A stretch of 64,000 bases of DNA, from positions 36,298 to 100,297 of the forward strand of contig JAOPGA020001376.1 in assembly GCA_026419775.2 (NCBI GenBank), written 5' to 3'. The notes beneath the pieces are model-generated. The model was not told where the DNA came from and did not search any database. It was given only the letters and a program-made list of their open reading frames with translations. The translations under genes were made by a program, and so were the position numbers. The DNA is from Acrasis kona (taxonomy: Eukaryota; Heterolobosea; Eutetramitea; Acrasida; Acrasidae). Positions 33,175 to 46,900 of this stretch are shown here, piece after piece. Every line of letters starts with the position of its first letter. Position 1 is the first letter of the stretch.

Positions 33175-33410
33175 ATTGCAATTTGTTTAATCAATGTTTA
33201 GTTGATGTGATCAAATCAATGTCACGTCAATTGATAACGTTACAAAACACGTCAAGATAACTCTACCGTTTCAACTTTTATTAGTTTGAAATAATTACGA
33301 TTAAGTGATACAACACAAACTCTGCTATTTTTTATAACTCTCTATAATGGATTTAATTGAGATTTCTTCGTAAATACAATACGTCACCGTGAATTTATAT
33401 TATAATTGCT

Positions 33411-33492
33411 GGACGTATAGCTCAGCGGTTTTTTGCTTCAGAGCAGGCGACTGCAGATCGTCAGGTCACCAGTTCAAACCTGGTTGCGTCCT
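33411..33492 (+). tRNA. tRNA-Cys (anticodon GCA) with enlarged D-loop
   Basis: Acceptor GGACGTA pairs with TGCGTCC; D stem GCTC/GAGC; anticodon stem GGCGA/TCGTC around CTGCAGA (GCA); T stem ACCAG/CTGGT around TTCAAAC; T discriminator. A T-run terminator follows. Total 82 nt, ten more than the 72 expected. The extra bases TTTTTGCTTC lie in the D-loop right after the GGT and before the D-stem 3' strand. The rest of the gene is canonical. Confidence 0.9.
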
Positions 33493-33673
33493 TACTTTTT
33501 TTCAAAAATCGTATGGCGCCTGTAGTTTTCTTCTCCCTCACCAAATAAAATCCATTAATTGAAAATTTTAAAGCCATTAAATTATTGAAAGAAAGCCGAA
33601 AGTTATTGAAAGTAAATAATGACAGAAAGAGCAGGCGGACTAGTACTCTAGGGAAGCAACCTGTGACCCTTAC

Positions 33674-34060
33674 ATGAGGAAATATAAAAGTACAATGTCA
33701 TCGCTCCTTAGTATTGAAGATATATCAAAGACTTTGGCGAGAGTTAGCAAGCGTGTTCAAAAGAACGACACCATAACAGGAAAGAATGCAGAGGCCTTTT
33801 TGAATAAATTGATCGAGTTTTCATGTAAAAAGTTCAGCTTTCCAGATGGTTCGCGTGGTAAATTTGTGTAAAGAATATATATGTTATTCAATAAGTAACA
33901 TTTGATAAAGGAGATGATTTATAGGAGTTGGTTGGATTGTGAGATGTGTTGTGCTTGGTTGTTAACGACCACTTTCGTACCACCAGACTGGAGTGGGAAA
34001 GAGCTTAAAACATCATCAACAGAGAAAGTATTGAAGGTGTCAAGTGGTTCATATTGTTGA
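33674..34060 (+). CDS. Small hypothetical protein, two exons, ~109 aa
   Basis: Exons 33674-33867 and 33925-34060 with a 57-nt intron (GTAAAG donor). Translation may start at 33674 or at a second in-frame ATG at 33695 (MSSLLSIEDISK). The first exon is helical and basic; the second has C-x2-C (DCEMCCAW) and a hydrophobic patch. No family recognised. The 3' end overlaps the minus-strand frame at 34049 by 12 nt. Confidence 0.5.
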
Positions 34061-34342
34061 AATAGCCTCTTTCACAGATGGTTTGTTGGTGCCGTAGTGG
34101 ACATGAAATCTATTTGCGGTGTTGTTAAATGTTTCTGCTAAATTGTTCGTCAATATTGCATTTTGCTCGCTCTCGTTAATTGTGCCATCGCTTTCACGCT
34201 CCAATTCATCCGTTGTGGAAGAATGATTCCCATGAACATTCTCTGAAGGTGGTAACAAGCGTCCCGTATGTTTTATGCGTATTTTGCTTCGAGGTCGAGT
34301 AGTAAATAAATTACAATATGCGTAGGTTGATTTCTTGTTCAT
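34049..34342 (-). CDS. Hypothetical minus-strand frame, possibly one exon of a larger gene
   Basis: 97 codons with polar, Asn/Thr/Ser-rich composition (ELERESDGTINESEQNAILT). The ATG directly follows a TCTAG acceptor-like sequence. An upstream open piece (about 34383-34475, containing HPYEYIEVLHLNSFPLDL) looks coding, but the obvious 37-nt splice does not keep the frame. Gene structure unresolved; product unknown. Confidence 0.35.
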   Translation of the reverse strand: MNKKSTYAYCNLFTTRPRSKIRIKHTGRLLPPSENVHGNHSSTTDELERESDGTINESEQNAILTNNLAETFNNTANRFHVHYGTNKPSVKEAISTI

Positions 34343-34562
34343 CCTAGAAGATGATAATCAAATAAAACAACATACATTACCAATCATAGCAATGCGTTGT
34401 TCATCAGTTTTGTCATTCAAATCCAATGGAAAGGAATTCAAATGCAAAACTTCTATGTACTCATAGGGATGATTTCTGCCTGAAGTATGTAGCTAGATTT
34501 GTTTTTGTAATTCGATCAGTCAACCTTTAGTTTTGTTTCACACAACCTGTCACTAATCCGAT

Positions 34563-37103
34563 ATGACGAACGTAAGGGAGCCTTTCGCAACACATTATGT
34601 GCAGCTTTTTCAATCGATAGTGGTAAAAACATTCGCTTTGTTTATTGAAAATTGAAGGTGGAATTAGAAATTTTACGAGACAAAGAACTTTAAGAAGGCT
34701 TTGAAAGCAGCAGATGAAATTCTCGCAAAATACCCAGCCCACTCTGGTACGCCATCCTACGCAATTATATACTAACTTTAAAAGATACATTGGCCATGAA
34801 GGGTCTAGTCATCAAAGCCACAGGTAAAGTAGAAGAAGGATATAATCTTGTAAAAGAGGGTTTGATGAATTCAAAGTTTTCCAGCGGCATATGTTGGCAT
34901 GTCATGGGTCTAATGTATCGCGACGACAAGAATCATGAGCAAGCAATAAAGGCTTACATGAACGCTCTAAGATACGACACTCAAAACATTAAAATCATGA
35001 ACGATCTTGCCTGCATGCAAATGCACGTGCGTGACTACAAAGGACTGCTCCAAACAAGACACAAGGTGCTACAACTAAAACCAGGAATGAGCGGCCATTG
35101 GATCTCATATGCAGTCGCACAGCACATGGCAGGAGATCGCCAAAAGGCATTAGTGACCATCGATGGTTTCATCTCCATTGGTGATCTATCCAACCCATAC
35201 GAACTAAGCGAAGTCCTACTTTACAAAAACAGCATCATTCAAGAAATCGGAAACCCAGAAGGAACACTAAAGCATTTGAAAGAAATCGAAAACAAACATC
35301 GCGATCCCATCTACGTGTTGGAAACAAGAGCAAAGTGCGAATTACAACTGAAGCGTAATCAAGAAGCAAAACAAACCTACCAAGCACTTTTACAATTAAA
35401 TTCCGAAAATCATGCATACCATGCAGGTTACCAACAAGCATGTGGATTATCGAACAGCACCACTTCGTGCAACGACGATCAGATCCAATCGTTATTGAAC
35501 CACTACGACGAGCTACTCGTTCAATATCCAAAATCAGCGGTCATCAAGCGCATACCTTTGAATTTTGCAACAGGTCAAGAATTTAAAAATCGTTTGGATA
35601 AGTTCGTGAGGACCTATTTATCAAAGACCATACCTTCGTTGTTCAGCGCCATTCGTTCGTTATATAGCGACCCATCCAAAGTTGAAATGATTCAAGAATT
35701 ATTCTCGTCCTACGAATCATCTCTAATCGATCAAGGTCAATTGCCCAATGCCGATTCATCACAAAAAGATGCGCCCAGTACGTTATTATGGACCCTCACA
35801 TTCATGGCCCATCATCATGACAAATTATCAAATCACGAAAAAGCCATGCAATACGTAAATAGAGCCATCGAGCACACTCCAACGCTAATCGAACTTTATC
35901 AACTCAAAGCAAAGCTCTATAAGCACGTCGGAGCCTACGGATTGGCAGCAGATCAAGCAGAATTGGCTCGACAATGTGATTTGGCAGATCGTCACCTCAA
36001 CACCAAATCAGTCAAATACCTATTACGTGCCGATCGCGTTCAAGAAGCAAGAATTGTGTTTTATAACTTTGCAAAGGACATGGAAGGTAATTTCAACGCC
36101 CACGACATGCAATGCATGTGGTACGAAAATCGCCTCGGAGAATCTCATCTCCGATTAAAAAAATATGGACAAGCGCTCAAACAATTCCATAACGTCAAAG
36201 ATCACATTGAAGAGATGGTTGATGATCAATTTGATTTCCATCAATATTCATTACGCAAATTAGTTTTGAGATCTTACGTGGAAATGTTACGCTGGGAGGA
36301 TAAAATCAAATCCATTCACTTTTACGTGAGAGCCGCAAAGAATGCAATCAGGACCTACTTGTCGATCATCAAATCTGGAGATTCTTGTAAAGAAACGAAC
36401 AAGACGGCTCAAGATTTGCTCGATTTGGAAGAAAATAAAAAATCACAAAAACCAAAAAAGAAGAAGAACGAAGAGGGCGGAGAAGAGGAAGTGTTGCCCA
36501 AGAAACCACAGGATGATTTTGGAGAATTGTTGATGAACGTACAAGATCCATTAGCACAGGCCGAAAAATTCGTGTTGGATTTGATCAAATTTGCCAACGA
36601 TGATTTACAAGGTCATTTATTGGCCATCGAATTGTACTTGACGAAGCGTGAGTTTTTTATGAATTTTTTACATTTTTAAACGATTAGGCGATTATCAAAA
36701 TGCAATCAGGAGCATCGTGAGAGCGAGAGAATTGGATTTGGAAAATGCAGAATTACATTATTGGACTTGTCGCTTTGCTCAAGAATATGGCGCAAACAAG
36801 AACGAAAAGGACCAAGAGGTTGTCGATCCGTTGATGGTTACTTTTATGAATGGCGATTTGAACAAATACAATCAAGATTACATTGAGCGGAATGGAAAAC
36901 GTTATGGAGCCAAAGTGAGCGTTGCGAAGGTGATGCATTTATTGGAACAAGACGAGCAACGAGTGGTTTCTTTGATTAAGGATTGTGGAGGAGCCTCGCT
37001 CGAGGAGTGTTTGCGAGGATTTGAATTTGGAAATGAAATTGGAATCAACTTGGGAGAAGAAATGAGAAGAGAGTATCCGTTGGCAGATGTATTTCGAGTA
37101 TAA
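34563..37103 (+). CDS. NAA15: NatA N-terminal acetyltransferase auxiliary subunit NAA15, ~805 aa
   Basis: Exons 34563-34622, 34668-34746, 34785-36647, 36688-37103, with introns of 45, 38 and 40 nt. NAA15 is the TPR scaffold that holds the catalytic NAA10 and anchors NatA to the ribosome for co-translational acetylation. The sequence is a helical TPR solenoid with the family signatures LAMKGL, CWHVMGLMYR, EAIKAYMNALRYD-like and the late WYENRLGES and Lys-rich segment (KSQKPKKKKNEE). The N-terminus is the least certain part: the first exon could lose 34572-34604 (33 nt, GTAAGG..GCAG) as an extra intron without changing frame. Ends 5 nt from the convergent SNARE stop. Confidence 0.88.
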
Positions 37104-37108
37104 AAATG

Positions 37109-37749
37109 TTATTTATTTCTTGCTTCTGGTTTGTGTATTAAATCTTGAACGGCTATGACGACTCGTTTGTACCATGTTAACTTTTTGGTGTTGCGATGGA
37201 AAATTTGCTTAGTGTCGTGTGCTAGATCGTCTGCTTGTTCGTTGAGTACTGCTGTCTTTTCGTGATTTATCATGACCTTGTCTGTGATGATGCGTTAGTG
37301 GTCTTGTGGTTGCTGTGTCGTACCTAAATTATCAATCATTTGCTCTTTGGTTTCATCCACCTTTGCTTGGTTCTTTAAAATGTTGTCGTTACTTGGGTCG
37401 TTATGGTACATCTAGAATTTAATAACATGTTTCATTGAAAAACTACCATTAATTGTTTCAAGAGCTTTTTGGTGGAGGATTCAGATTTGTTTGAGGTTGT
37501 GAATTTTTCTTCTGCGTCCTTCAAAAAAGCTTGACATACCCGAACCACTTCTTGGCTTCCTGCTTGGCAAATGTAGATGACGCCATCAGCACGGCTAAAG
37601 TGTATACCCTCTTTTAAAATCTTCTTGTGGTCTTCGGCTGATGCGCTGTCTTTTATCTTTTGAAATTTTTGGATTAATTCCTTGTCATCTTTAGGATAAA
37701 CCACAAATTTATCATCGTATGCAATTGCAGTGGTTTTTATGAAGGTCAT
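37109..37749 (-). CDS. Longin-domain R-SNARE-like protein, three exons, 187 aa
   Basis: Exons 37749-37447, 37411-37324, 37281-37109; introns of 35 and 42 nt, the second with a CACTAAC branch motif. The N-terminal ~100 residues have longin features (IHFSRADGVIYICQA, then CQAFLKDAEEKF). A VAMP-type SNARE helix follows, residues ~115-170, aligning with QxQVDEV and NxDKV of synaptobrevins. At the zero layer the expected arginine is Asn136. The chain ends ~20 residues after the helix (WYKRVVIAVQDLIHKPEARNK) with no membrane span and no Cys for lipid anchoring. R-SNAREs drive membrane fusion; this one may be regulatory. Confidence 0.8.
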
Positions 37750-37982
37750 TTTATCTGCTCGTCAAAGGTTCATTTTTGTAAAAATAGTACATCAAACATC
37801 ACCCAAGGGAAAATTCTTTTCGCCATATTGCATCTATGTGAAAGCAGTCTCTTCTTTAGAATGTAGTTAAAAGAATTAATGATATAAATGCAAATAGCGC
37901 CAATTTTAATGCATTATTTTCTTTATTTTGTAGTTGATTTCAAACTCCCGCTCACACCTGTTACAACAAAACAGTGGTTTTG

Positions 37983-40900
37983 ATGTCTGCCACACCGCGG
38001 AAGAGAACAGTTCAAATTCAATCTAATAAGGAGTCTCGAAACAGCTACAGACAAGGATCTCCTCCTCAGAATTCAGATGCGGCTACAACATTCCCAGACA
38101 TACACAATGCAGACTTTAATTCCACTAAAAAATTGACAAACAGCTTAAGCACTTATAGCATGTTTCAAAGAACGTTACGTGACCCTGAAGACGGAGATGA
38201 AATAAGAATAATACCTTCCGAGGGATTGTTCACGGACGTGTTACCATCAACAAATTACAGCATGTTATTTACTGTTAGGAACTCTTCAAAAAAGATGATA
38301 ACTGTTAGGATAGTACCACCTTCGCTTGGAGTTTTCACTGTTCTACACGTACCAAAGAAGGGTATCGCTCCAGGATTAGAACTCACCATCAAAGTGTTGT
38401 ACTTTAGCAAAGAGGAGTTGGATTTTCACGATAGATTTATAGTACTTACTGATAATCAATCATTTGAGGTTCCTCTTCATGCATTTCATCCTGCTCCAGA
38501 GTATAATCTACCTTCGTCATTTGATATGGGAACGCTTGTACCACAACACACCGCTACAAAATATTTCGAGTTGAAGAACGATGGCAGCAGAGAAGGAAAC
38601 TTTCAATTTTCATATGATGATTCGCTTCCTGTGTACGTAGTGCCACGAGCTGGAAAAATAGGAGCAAAATCATCACAAAAAATTAAGGTAGCATCAATAT
38701 TTTAATCTAATTCTAACATCATTAAAGGTTCAAGTCAAGAGCAATGTAAATGTTGGGGTATTCAGATATCCTATAAAAGTTGTGTTAGGAAATAATCCAA
38801 CAACGCAGCAACAGCAAACTCTGCAGAAAGAAGCTACGCAAACAAGAAGTGTAAATGTAGTAGTGAAAGTTGTAGAATCAAGAATGGAGTTATTATTTCA
38901 AAATAGTAATGGAGGCACTACTGGTAATGCTGCATCAAGCACTACAGGTGCGATGAACCTTCCAGGACCAGTCTCTACAGTACAGTTTGGTAGTTTGTAT
39001 TTCGGACAGCAGCGTGTTATCAAAGCCATTCTTGTAAATAACAGTCCCTTCCGCTCAACCTTTTCGATAAATAAAGTAGCAAAGGAAGAGGAGAACAATG
39101 TAAATCAAGAAAACAACCACCAAGAGAACAATTTGGATGACGATGAGGCAGAGGGTGACCACAACAACCCGTCGCAAATGCAGTTGTTTACGACCACACC
39201 ATCAGAAGGTCAAATTGACCCATTCCAACAGATTCCGATTCAATTTTTGTTCAAACCAGTTCCTCGAGCAAAGAAAACTGGATATAAATCAACCGTCACT
39301 CCAGCACCACCTTTGACAAACAGATCCCACAGCACCTCACCGAACGGTAGCAAGCAGGGGAATTACTCGAATGATAAGTTTGACAGTTTCAAAGAAGATT
39401 ACATGTTGGAAGTCACTGAGACAGAACAAAAAATAGAATACTCGTTACAGGGCAGGGCACTCAAATCTTTGGTCCAATTATCAGAAAAAAGTTTCAGATT
39501 TGGATATTGTGCAGTCAATGAGCACAATGACGCTCTTTTTAGTGTGAAAAATTGTAACGATTTACCATTAGAATTCTCCATATCCAGAGTCGCCCACTTC
39601 AACGCCACACCGGCCAAGGGTTTGCTACAACCTTTAGAGACACGCAACATTACCCTTACATTCTCACCGAACCAACTAGGTCGATTCACTAACAAGTTGG
39701 TACTCAACCTGGCTGGTCTGAAGAAAATTAATTTGAGTGTATCAGGTTCCTCCGAGACATTATCCGAAAACAAGAAAACATTAATCGGAGGCATTGATAA
39801 GATTGCAGAAGACTTTGCTCACAAACCACACTACGTAGCACACAAATCATTCAACGAAACCGGAAATTTGGAACTATTAAATTACAATAAACCACCTTAC
39901 GTAAAGGATGGCAAAAAGAAGAAAGACAAGTACCTCTCCGTCGATCCAGCCATGAACGAAACAACACCAATGGATCAACTCAACGAATACAAACGCAAAA
40001 AACAAAACCAAGAATTTTACAATAGTTTTATTAGGACTACAAAATCAACATCAACAACCCTACATGATGCTCATTCCACAATTCAAAGATTAAACCTAGA
40101 CGCCATATTTAATGACATTGATCTTGGAATTGCACCAGCCTCCGGTATGGAAAGTCCCAAACCAGTATGGAAGCTTGCATGGGGATACGGAGGACCCGAC
40201 GAGAGGGCCTCATCCAATTCAGATGGAAATGAAGGTGGAACGGTCATCGTACGCAAACAACGTAAATTCGACGAAAACAAGATTATAAAGAAGAAGTTCA
40301 AACCGAACCCAACAACACCTAACGAGATTAGAGAATGTAAAATTCGGTTGAATGGTAAACAATTAAGTAAAGTCTTGACCGGACCCAAAGTGATGGATTT
40401 TGGTCCGATGACCGTATTCGCAACGGGAACAAAGAGTTTCGGAATCACTAACGAATTGAAACAATACATTTTGGTGCAGGTCGTAGCAGCTGTACCCGCA
40501 GCAAACAGCGGAACAGGAGTGCAGACGCCTCAATCACAACCACCTCTTCAAAGCGACGACATTGTAAGAATCGTACCGGAGAGTCAAGTCATTCCTCCAT
40601 TATGCACGACTGGTTTTGATGTGGTGTTTAATTCCGAAAGTGTACAAGTGGTGCAACACACAGTTTACATGAGCATTAACGATCACAGTAAAGTGAAATT
40701 CACGGTCCTAGGAGATGTGGTTCCGACCGATGTCGCATTATCCACCAACGAATTACGTTTCCGATTCAATGACTATAGTTTGGAAAATTTTGTAACAGAA
40801 ACACTTCAGTTGACTAACAGAGGAAATTCAATCGCAGAGTATAGTTTCAAAAAACTAGCAAATCCCAATTTGGACGGAGATGTTGTAAGCGTGCCTACCG

Positions 40901-43900
40901 AAGAAGAAGATCACGACGGAGCGACAGTAGCCGATCCAAACGAAAGCACATTAAATCGATCAGCAAGTGTCGCTCTACGATCCACCAGCACAACGCTCAA
41001 CGCCACAATCTCCAACACCGACAACAAGAAATCAAAAAAGAAGGACAATTCGCCACCAGAGGACGAGAATTTGGAATTCTTCTCCATCAAACCAGCAAGA
41101 GGAGAGATTGATCCCTATAAAACTGCTTTTGTGGAGGTAACTTATAGACCCTACACCAGATCCAAAGTAGAACAAGTGTTTGGAGTGGACATCAAGGGTG
41201 CACACGAACAAAAAACAATAAAGTGCATCGGAGATACGAAAGAACCAAGAATTTCATTTGTCGAAAAGAAGATTGATTATGGCGTCACTCCAGTTGGTCT
41301 TCGAAAACAAAAAGCTCTCACTTTAAAAAACATTGGAGACGCACCTGGTGTATTTAACGTGAGTGCGTTAGATGACGTGAGGGTCACTCCAATGAAGGGC
41401 AGAATCGTTCGAGGAAGTACTCAAAAATTACTCGTGGAACTCAAACCATCAAACGCCGCCATTTATCACGCATCGCTCACGATCAACATTAGAGGAGGAA
41501 AGACCCTTCACGTGCCCATAAGAGCCGAAGCTAAAATACCAATGGTCGAAATGGAAAATGAAGATTTACAATTCGGAGATGTATTCGTCGGTAGTACTGG
41601 AAAACGCAAAATAACGCTCACTAACGTCGGAGGAAACATACCAGCCATCTTGAAACTTGATTTGGTACAATACCCTGATTTTGCGCTCATGAACGAGCGA
41701 GGAGAGATGGTTACCGATACATCCGACGGCGACGATCCTATCGTGGTGGTCAATAGCGGCAATTCATCGGATGACGAAGACAATCAAGATCAAGATGATG
41801 ACGAAGATGACGAAAACGAAGATCAAGCACAAGAGGACGAAGAAGAAGAGGAAGAAGATGGTGCCAATGGATCCGATGATGAAAAGGATCCATTCGTGAG
41901 CAACACATCCGTTCATTCCCGTAGCGTCCCTGCCACAGCTACAAGCGGTGCATCATCGGCCATTAGTAAACAATTAAGACTGCTCGTAGAAAAAAGAAGA
42001 GCCAGCGCACGTCCATCTACTTCCAGAGAAGACGATAATCTATCAGATCATGGATCAGAGACCGGTCGTGAATTTGGTAACAATTATCGAATCACTGTCG
42101 AACCCAATACTTGTCTTACTTTTTATTTGTGTTTCAAACCAAGACATGTGGATCAATACGACTTTAAAGTTTCGTTCCAAGTAGCAGGTATTCACCTAGC
42201 TCAAACAGGATTAGTAAGAAACGTAAAAGCAAAGAGTTTGAAACCTAGATTGGTGGTCAGTCATCACACGATGGATTTCAAAAACAAAGTGATCATTACC
42301 GAAGCTACTAACATGATGCCTCATCGAATGTTGGTCACTTTTACGAACGAAGATCGTCACGAGCTTTATTGGGAGTTTGGAACGGTGAACGCAAATCACA
42401 CGTTACCATCCTCTCAAGCTCTTCAACAACAATCAGGTGGTAAATTAGCATTAGCTAATCAAGACGTATTTCGAATCGAACCCATTAGTGGTCGATTGAC
42501 TCCTGGTCAAGCTTCTCATATTCAAATCTTCTTTACTCCATTAGAAGCCAATGTATCTTATCATCGCGTCGCTAGTATCTATCTGGATAAATCAAGAGAT
42601 AAGAGTTATTTCGATTTATCATTAATGGGAACGGGAAGTAATCCCACGTTATCGTTTGACGTTCGTGATATTATATTCCCTGTATGTGCACTTGGTATCG
42701 TCAGTAAACAAGTGTTTAATGTCGTTAACGAAGGATACGAAGAATTGCAGCTACAGCATCGATTGCCGAGCGATACTTCCAAAATACCACTCACGCTAAC
42801 ATTCCCGGAAGGTAACACCCTGACGTTAGAAAAACAAACCATACCCATCGAATTATCGTTCATGAGTAACAAATCAATTAGCTTCACGGCCAACGTTCAA
42901 TTCTTTGATGGTAGAGGTCAAACTTTCAACATACCAGTCACGTGCACTGCCGATAATTGTTTACTCACCAATTACTCCTTCTTGGTAGAAAACAAGGATG
43001 TTTACAAGTTGGAAGCACCGGTCGATAAAAACAAACCCATATCTCTCGTAGAACGTAATATGATTTACTCGCCTAAAAAATCATCTTCTCAAATCATTAA
43101 TAATTTATCAAGAGAAGAAGAAATTAATGATGCTTTATCGAGCTCTCATTCTACATTTACGGCCAATACTAACCAATCAAGTAACATGATCACACAAAGC
43201 GAAAAAACGATCAGAAAGATTTACAATAAAAGAAATGCAGAGAGATTATTGAATTGGTTAAACATTAACGCGCTCACGAATCCAGTCGATGATTTGATCA
43301 AGACGTTATTGTTTAGTAACGGCGGTATTATTTACGACATGATCTTTTTTATGAGCGGTAAAAAAGCCCCTGGGCGGTTATCCAAATTACCGCTCAATCG
43401 TAACGAAGCTATTAAGGATTTGGTATCGCAACACGAACAATTGTTGACTTATTTGAAATCATATGGAGCGTTACTTAATATTGTCAAACCAGAGTATCTA
43501 GTCAAATACGAAGATTACTTGAAAATTGTATCAAAGCCCAATACATCGACGACAGCGACGACTTCAAAAGATAATGCAATCGAGAATACACCTAGATCAG
43601 GTGGTGATGCTTTGAATAACACTAATCAACAACAACAACAACAACAACAGTCATCGGGATCATCGTTGGTAAGTGGCGCAAAGAGATTAACGGAGCGTCG
43701 ATTCAAATACAAGAGTAGCGAAGCTTGGATGATCATGATTTTCCAAATCATTAAAATATTTGTTTTGAATCGAATCAATTACAAACAATTAAAACAAATA
43801 CCTGGTTGTGAAGTTTATATGGATCAAGCATCACTTACAAACAGTAATGGAGAACCACCAACGACCAACTACTTTTCTATTCAAAATAACGAATGGAGTA

Positions 43901-46900
43901 CTTCGTTGAGTAACAGTAATGTGATGAGCGTGCCAGAAAATATCATTTTGGCATGGATGACTTTTCATTACAATAAAATGGTGTCACAAATCAAACCCAA
44001 TCATCATCAAACCAATAGAAATACCAATCATGACCAAGAGTCATCGAGTGGTGGTAACAATAATCACTCTGGAGGCGGTGCAGGTGGTAATGGCGGTAGT
44101 AACAAGAAGAACGATTCTTCGTCTTCGTCCACTCCTTTCATAGTGTCTACCTCGCCTACTTATTGTACGCTACAGCAGCAACAACAATCTACGTTCCGAT
44201 TAACAAACTTTGGAAGTGATTTGAGAAATGGACGAGTGCTTGCCTTGGTGATTCAATCTCACATTCCACAACTATCTCATAAATTCGAATCATTAAGAAC
44301 AACGTTCGAGGAGGTGAGCGATTTGGAATACAATGCAAGTTTGGTCGTAAATGCAGTCAGAGAGGCTCGATTGGATTACAACATTAGAGTGCGTGATATT
44401 GTGCAGGCCAATCCAAGAGATATGTTATTGTTTTGTATGTACTTGTACCAAACGCTACCACAGTACATACCAAAGACGACGTTAATCTTTGAAGGTAACT
44501 TACAAGAGGTGATTCGAAAGGCTATCGAATTGAATAATCCTACAAAGCACACGATAGAGTATCAAGTCACATTAGAGGGTAGTAGCGAATTTACGTTAGT
44601 GAATCAAGCTGCTTTGATTGTACAGCAACAACAGCAACAACAACAACAGCAACCCACTAGAGACGGAACACCAGTACAAGCATCTGGTTCACAAGATGCA
44701 CCTGCTGCTCGCGAAGATAAAATCACGCTCAAACCCAAATCCAATCAATCGTTCCCTATCCAAGTAAAAGCTAGATTTAGTAAGAGCGTAGAAGCAAGAT
44801 TAACGTTTCATGCCATTCGCTCAGGTAGCTATCAAGCAAGTACCATGGTGTTCCTACTACGCACCAAAGTACTTTGCGATAAATTCATGCAATCGTTAAA
44901 AGTGAGCAGTCAAATCTACGAAGTAAGGAAATTAGAAGTAGAGGTCGAAAATCCATTCGATAGGAACGGACAGTTCAGTATTACGATGAAACAAAGCATA
45001 AGTGCAGATTCAGATGCCGGTGTGACCACCAATGCACTCATTTCACAGAGCGTATCGACCATGCCAGAAGGTTTCTGGTGTGCCCTCGATTCCATTCAAT
45101 TAAAGCGATCCGAAAAAAAGAAAGTAACGATTCAGTTCCTTCCGTTCCTTGCCAGATGCACCTATTCTTGTCAAGTACTATTCAGCGATCCAAAAGTAGG
45201 AGAATTCATCGTGAGCATCGATGCTCATAGCGAACAACCAGAAACAATGGATAGAGCGACAGTTAAATGCGAGAGTAATATAATCAATCAACGATCGGAT
45301 AAGAAGACGAATAATAGTGCTTGTGCATTATTGCCACTCGCTGCAGTGAATCATTCAGTAGAGAAGGCCACCAACACTTTAAAAGAGCGCTACAAAAAGT
45401 TTAGGATTGGAAGAAGCATTGTGCCCATTCCAGATCAAGATAGCATCACTTATCAAGTGGAATATTGTTCTCCCTTCTTTAGTGGACCCAAAGAAGTGGT
45501 CATCAGCAAAAAAACAGCGCCACAACCCACCACCATCGATCCCGCTCAATTGTTATTGATGGGTAATGCAGTTCCTGGTAGCGGCGACGATCGACCCCAA
45601 TTACCGGTAACATTCACTCCTAGAGAACCAGGTCTCTATCCCTGTATCGTTATTCTATCTTCTCCATTCGATTATCGCATTTATGAAGTGGAAGGAAGGG
45701 CCATTGCACCAGGAGTGAGAGTCGAATTGGAATTCTGTGTGCCCGTTCGACAAAAAATTACTCAAGAGATTCCGCTCAATAACAAGAGCGATCGCTTCTG
45801 GAAGATACAGGCCATGTTAAATGGTGACTTTTTTTATGGACCTAGCGAGATGCGAATACCACCACGTACCATCATGAACTATCCATTGGTGTTTTATCCA
45901 AAATCAATCGCTGGTGGAATGGTCAAGGGCGAGCTGGAACTATCGAATGTGGATACTTTGGAAAAGTACATTTATACGCTCAAGGGCAAAACAATGGAAC
46001 CATTAGCAGAGGGTAAGATTTCGTTACAATGTAAGGTCAGAGAACCATTACTACACATGATCAAAGTACCTAACATTAATGTAATCAAACAAAATCCAAT
46101 TTCCTATCGCGTGGAAGTGGACATTCCGTTCGTGACTGGAAGGAAGGATCATATGGTACCTGGTAGAAGAGTATCGAGCGCTACTAGTAGCTTGATGAGC
46201 TTTAGTATGTACACTGATTCTAGCGGTCAATTAATAGGAGAACCGCCGACGCCAACTACGACTGGTAATAATCCACCTAATGCAGCCGCTGCTCTAAAAC
46301 AAAAGAGATCTCCATCGTCGTTGAGAGGAAAGATGAATCAATTGAAGGAACCAGCGGAAGTACCTACCCACAAAGAAGAAGAATATGCGTTACATGTTTT
46401 GGCGCCATTAGGAGGTAACTACAGCGGTACGGTCACCTTTACAGCACCCGATAACGAACAAGTGTGGTACGCATTGGATATCGTTGCCACGAGAGCTCCT
46501 ATGGAAAAATCCATACGTATAGAAACTGTAGTGAGACAACCATGTCGCAATAGCGAAATTTTATTATCCAATCCAATTAACGAGCCCATAACGTTCCGCG
46601 TGACCACTCTAATTAGCACAGCTCGTCAATACGACTCTGCTACGGTATCTACGCCAGGTACGCCCGCTGGTATACCTCCATCGCCTACTTTCCTAGATGG
46701 ACCCAAAGAAATCCATCTCGATTCCAAACAAGAAAACGTTCCCTATCAATTGTTATTCTCTCCGTTAATCGCTGGCGAATTCAAAGCTACGATTAGCTTT
46801 TATAACGAAGTCGCTGGTGAGTTTTGGTTCGAGCTAGTATTGGTAGCAACCAAAGCACCAGCTATTCAAGTAGCTCCAATGAGCTGTGTATTGGGCAAAC

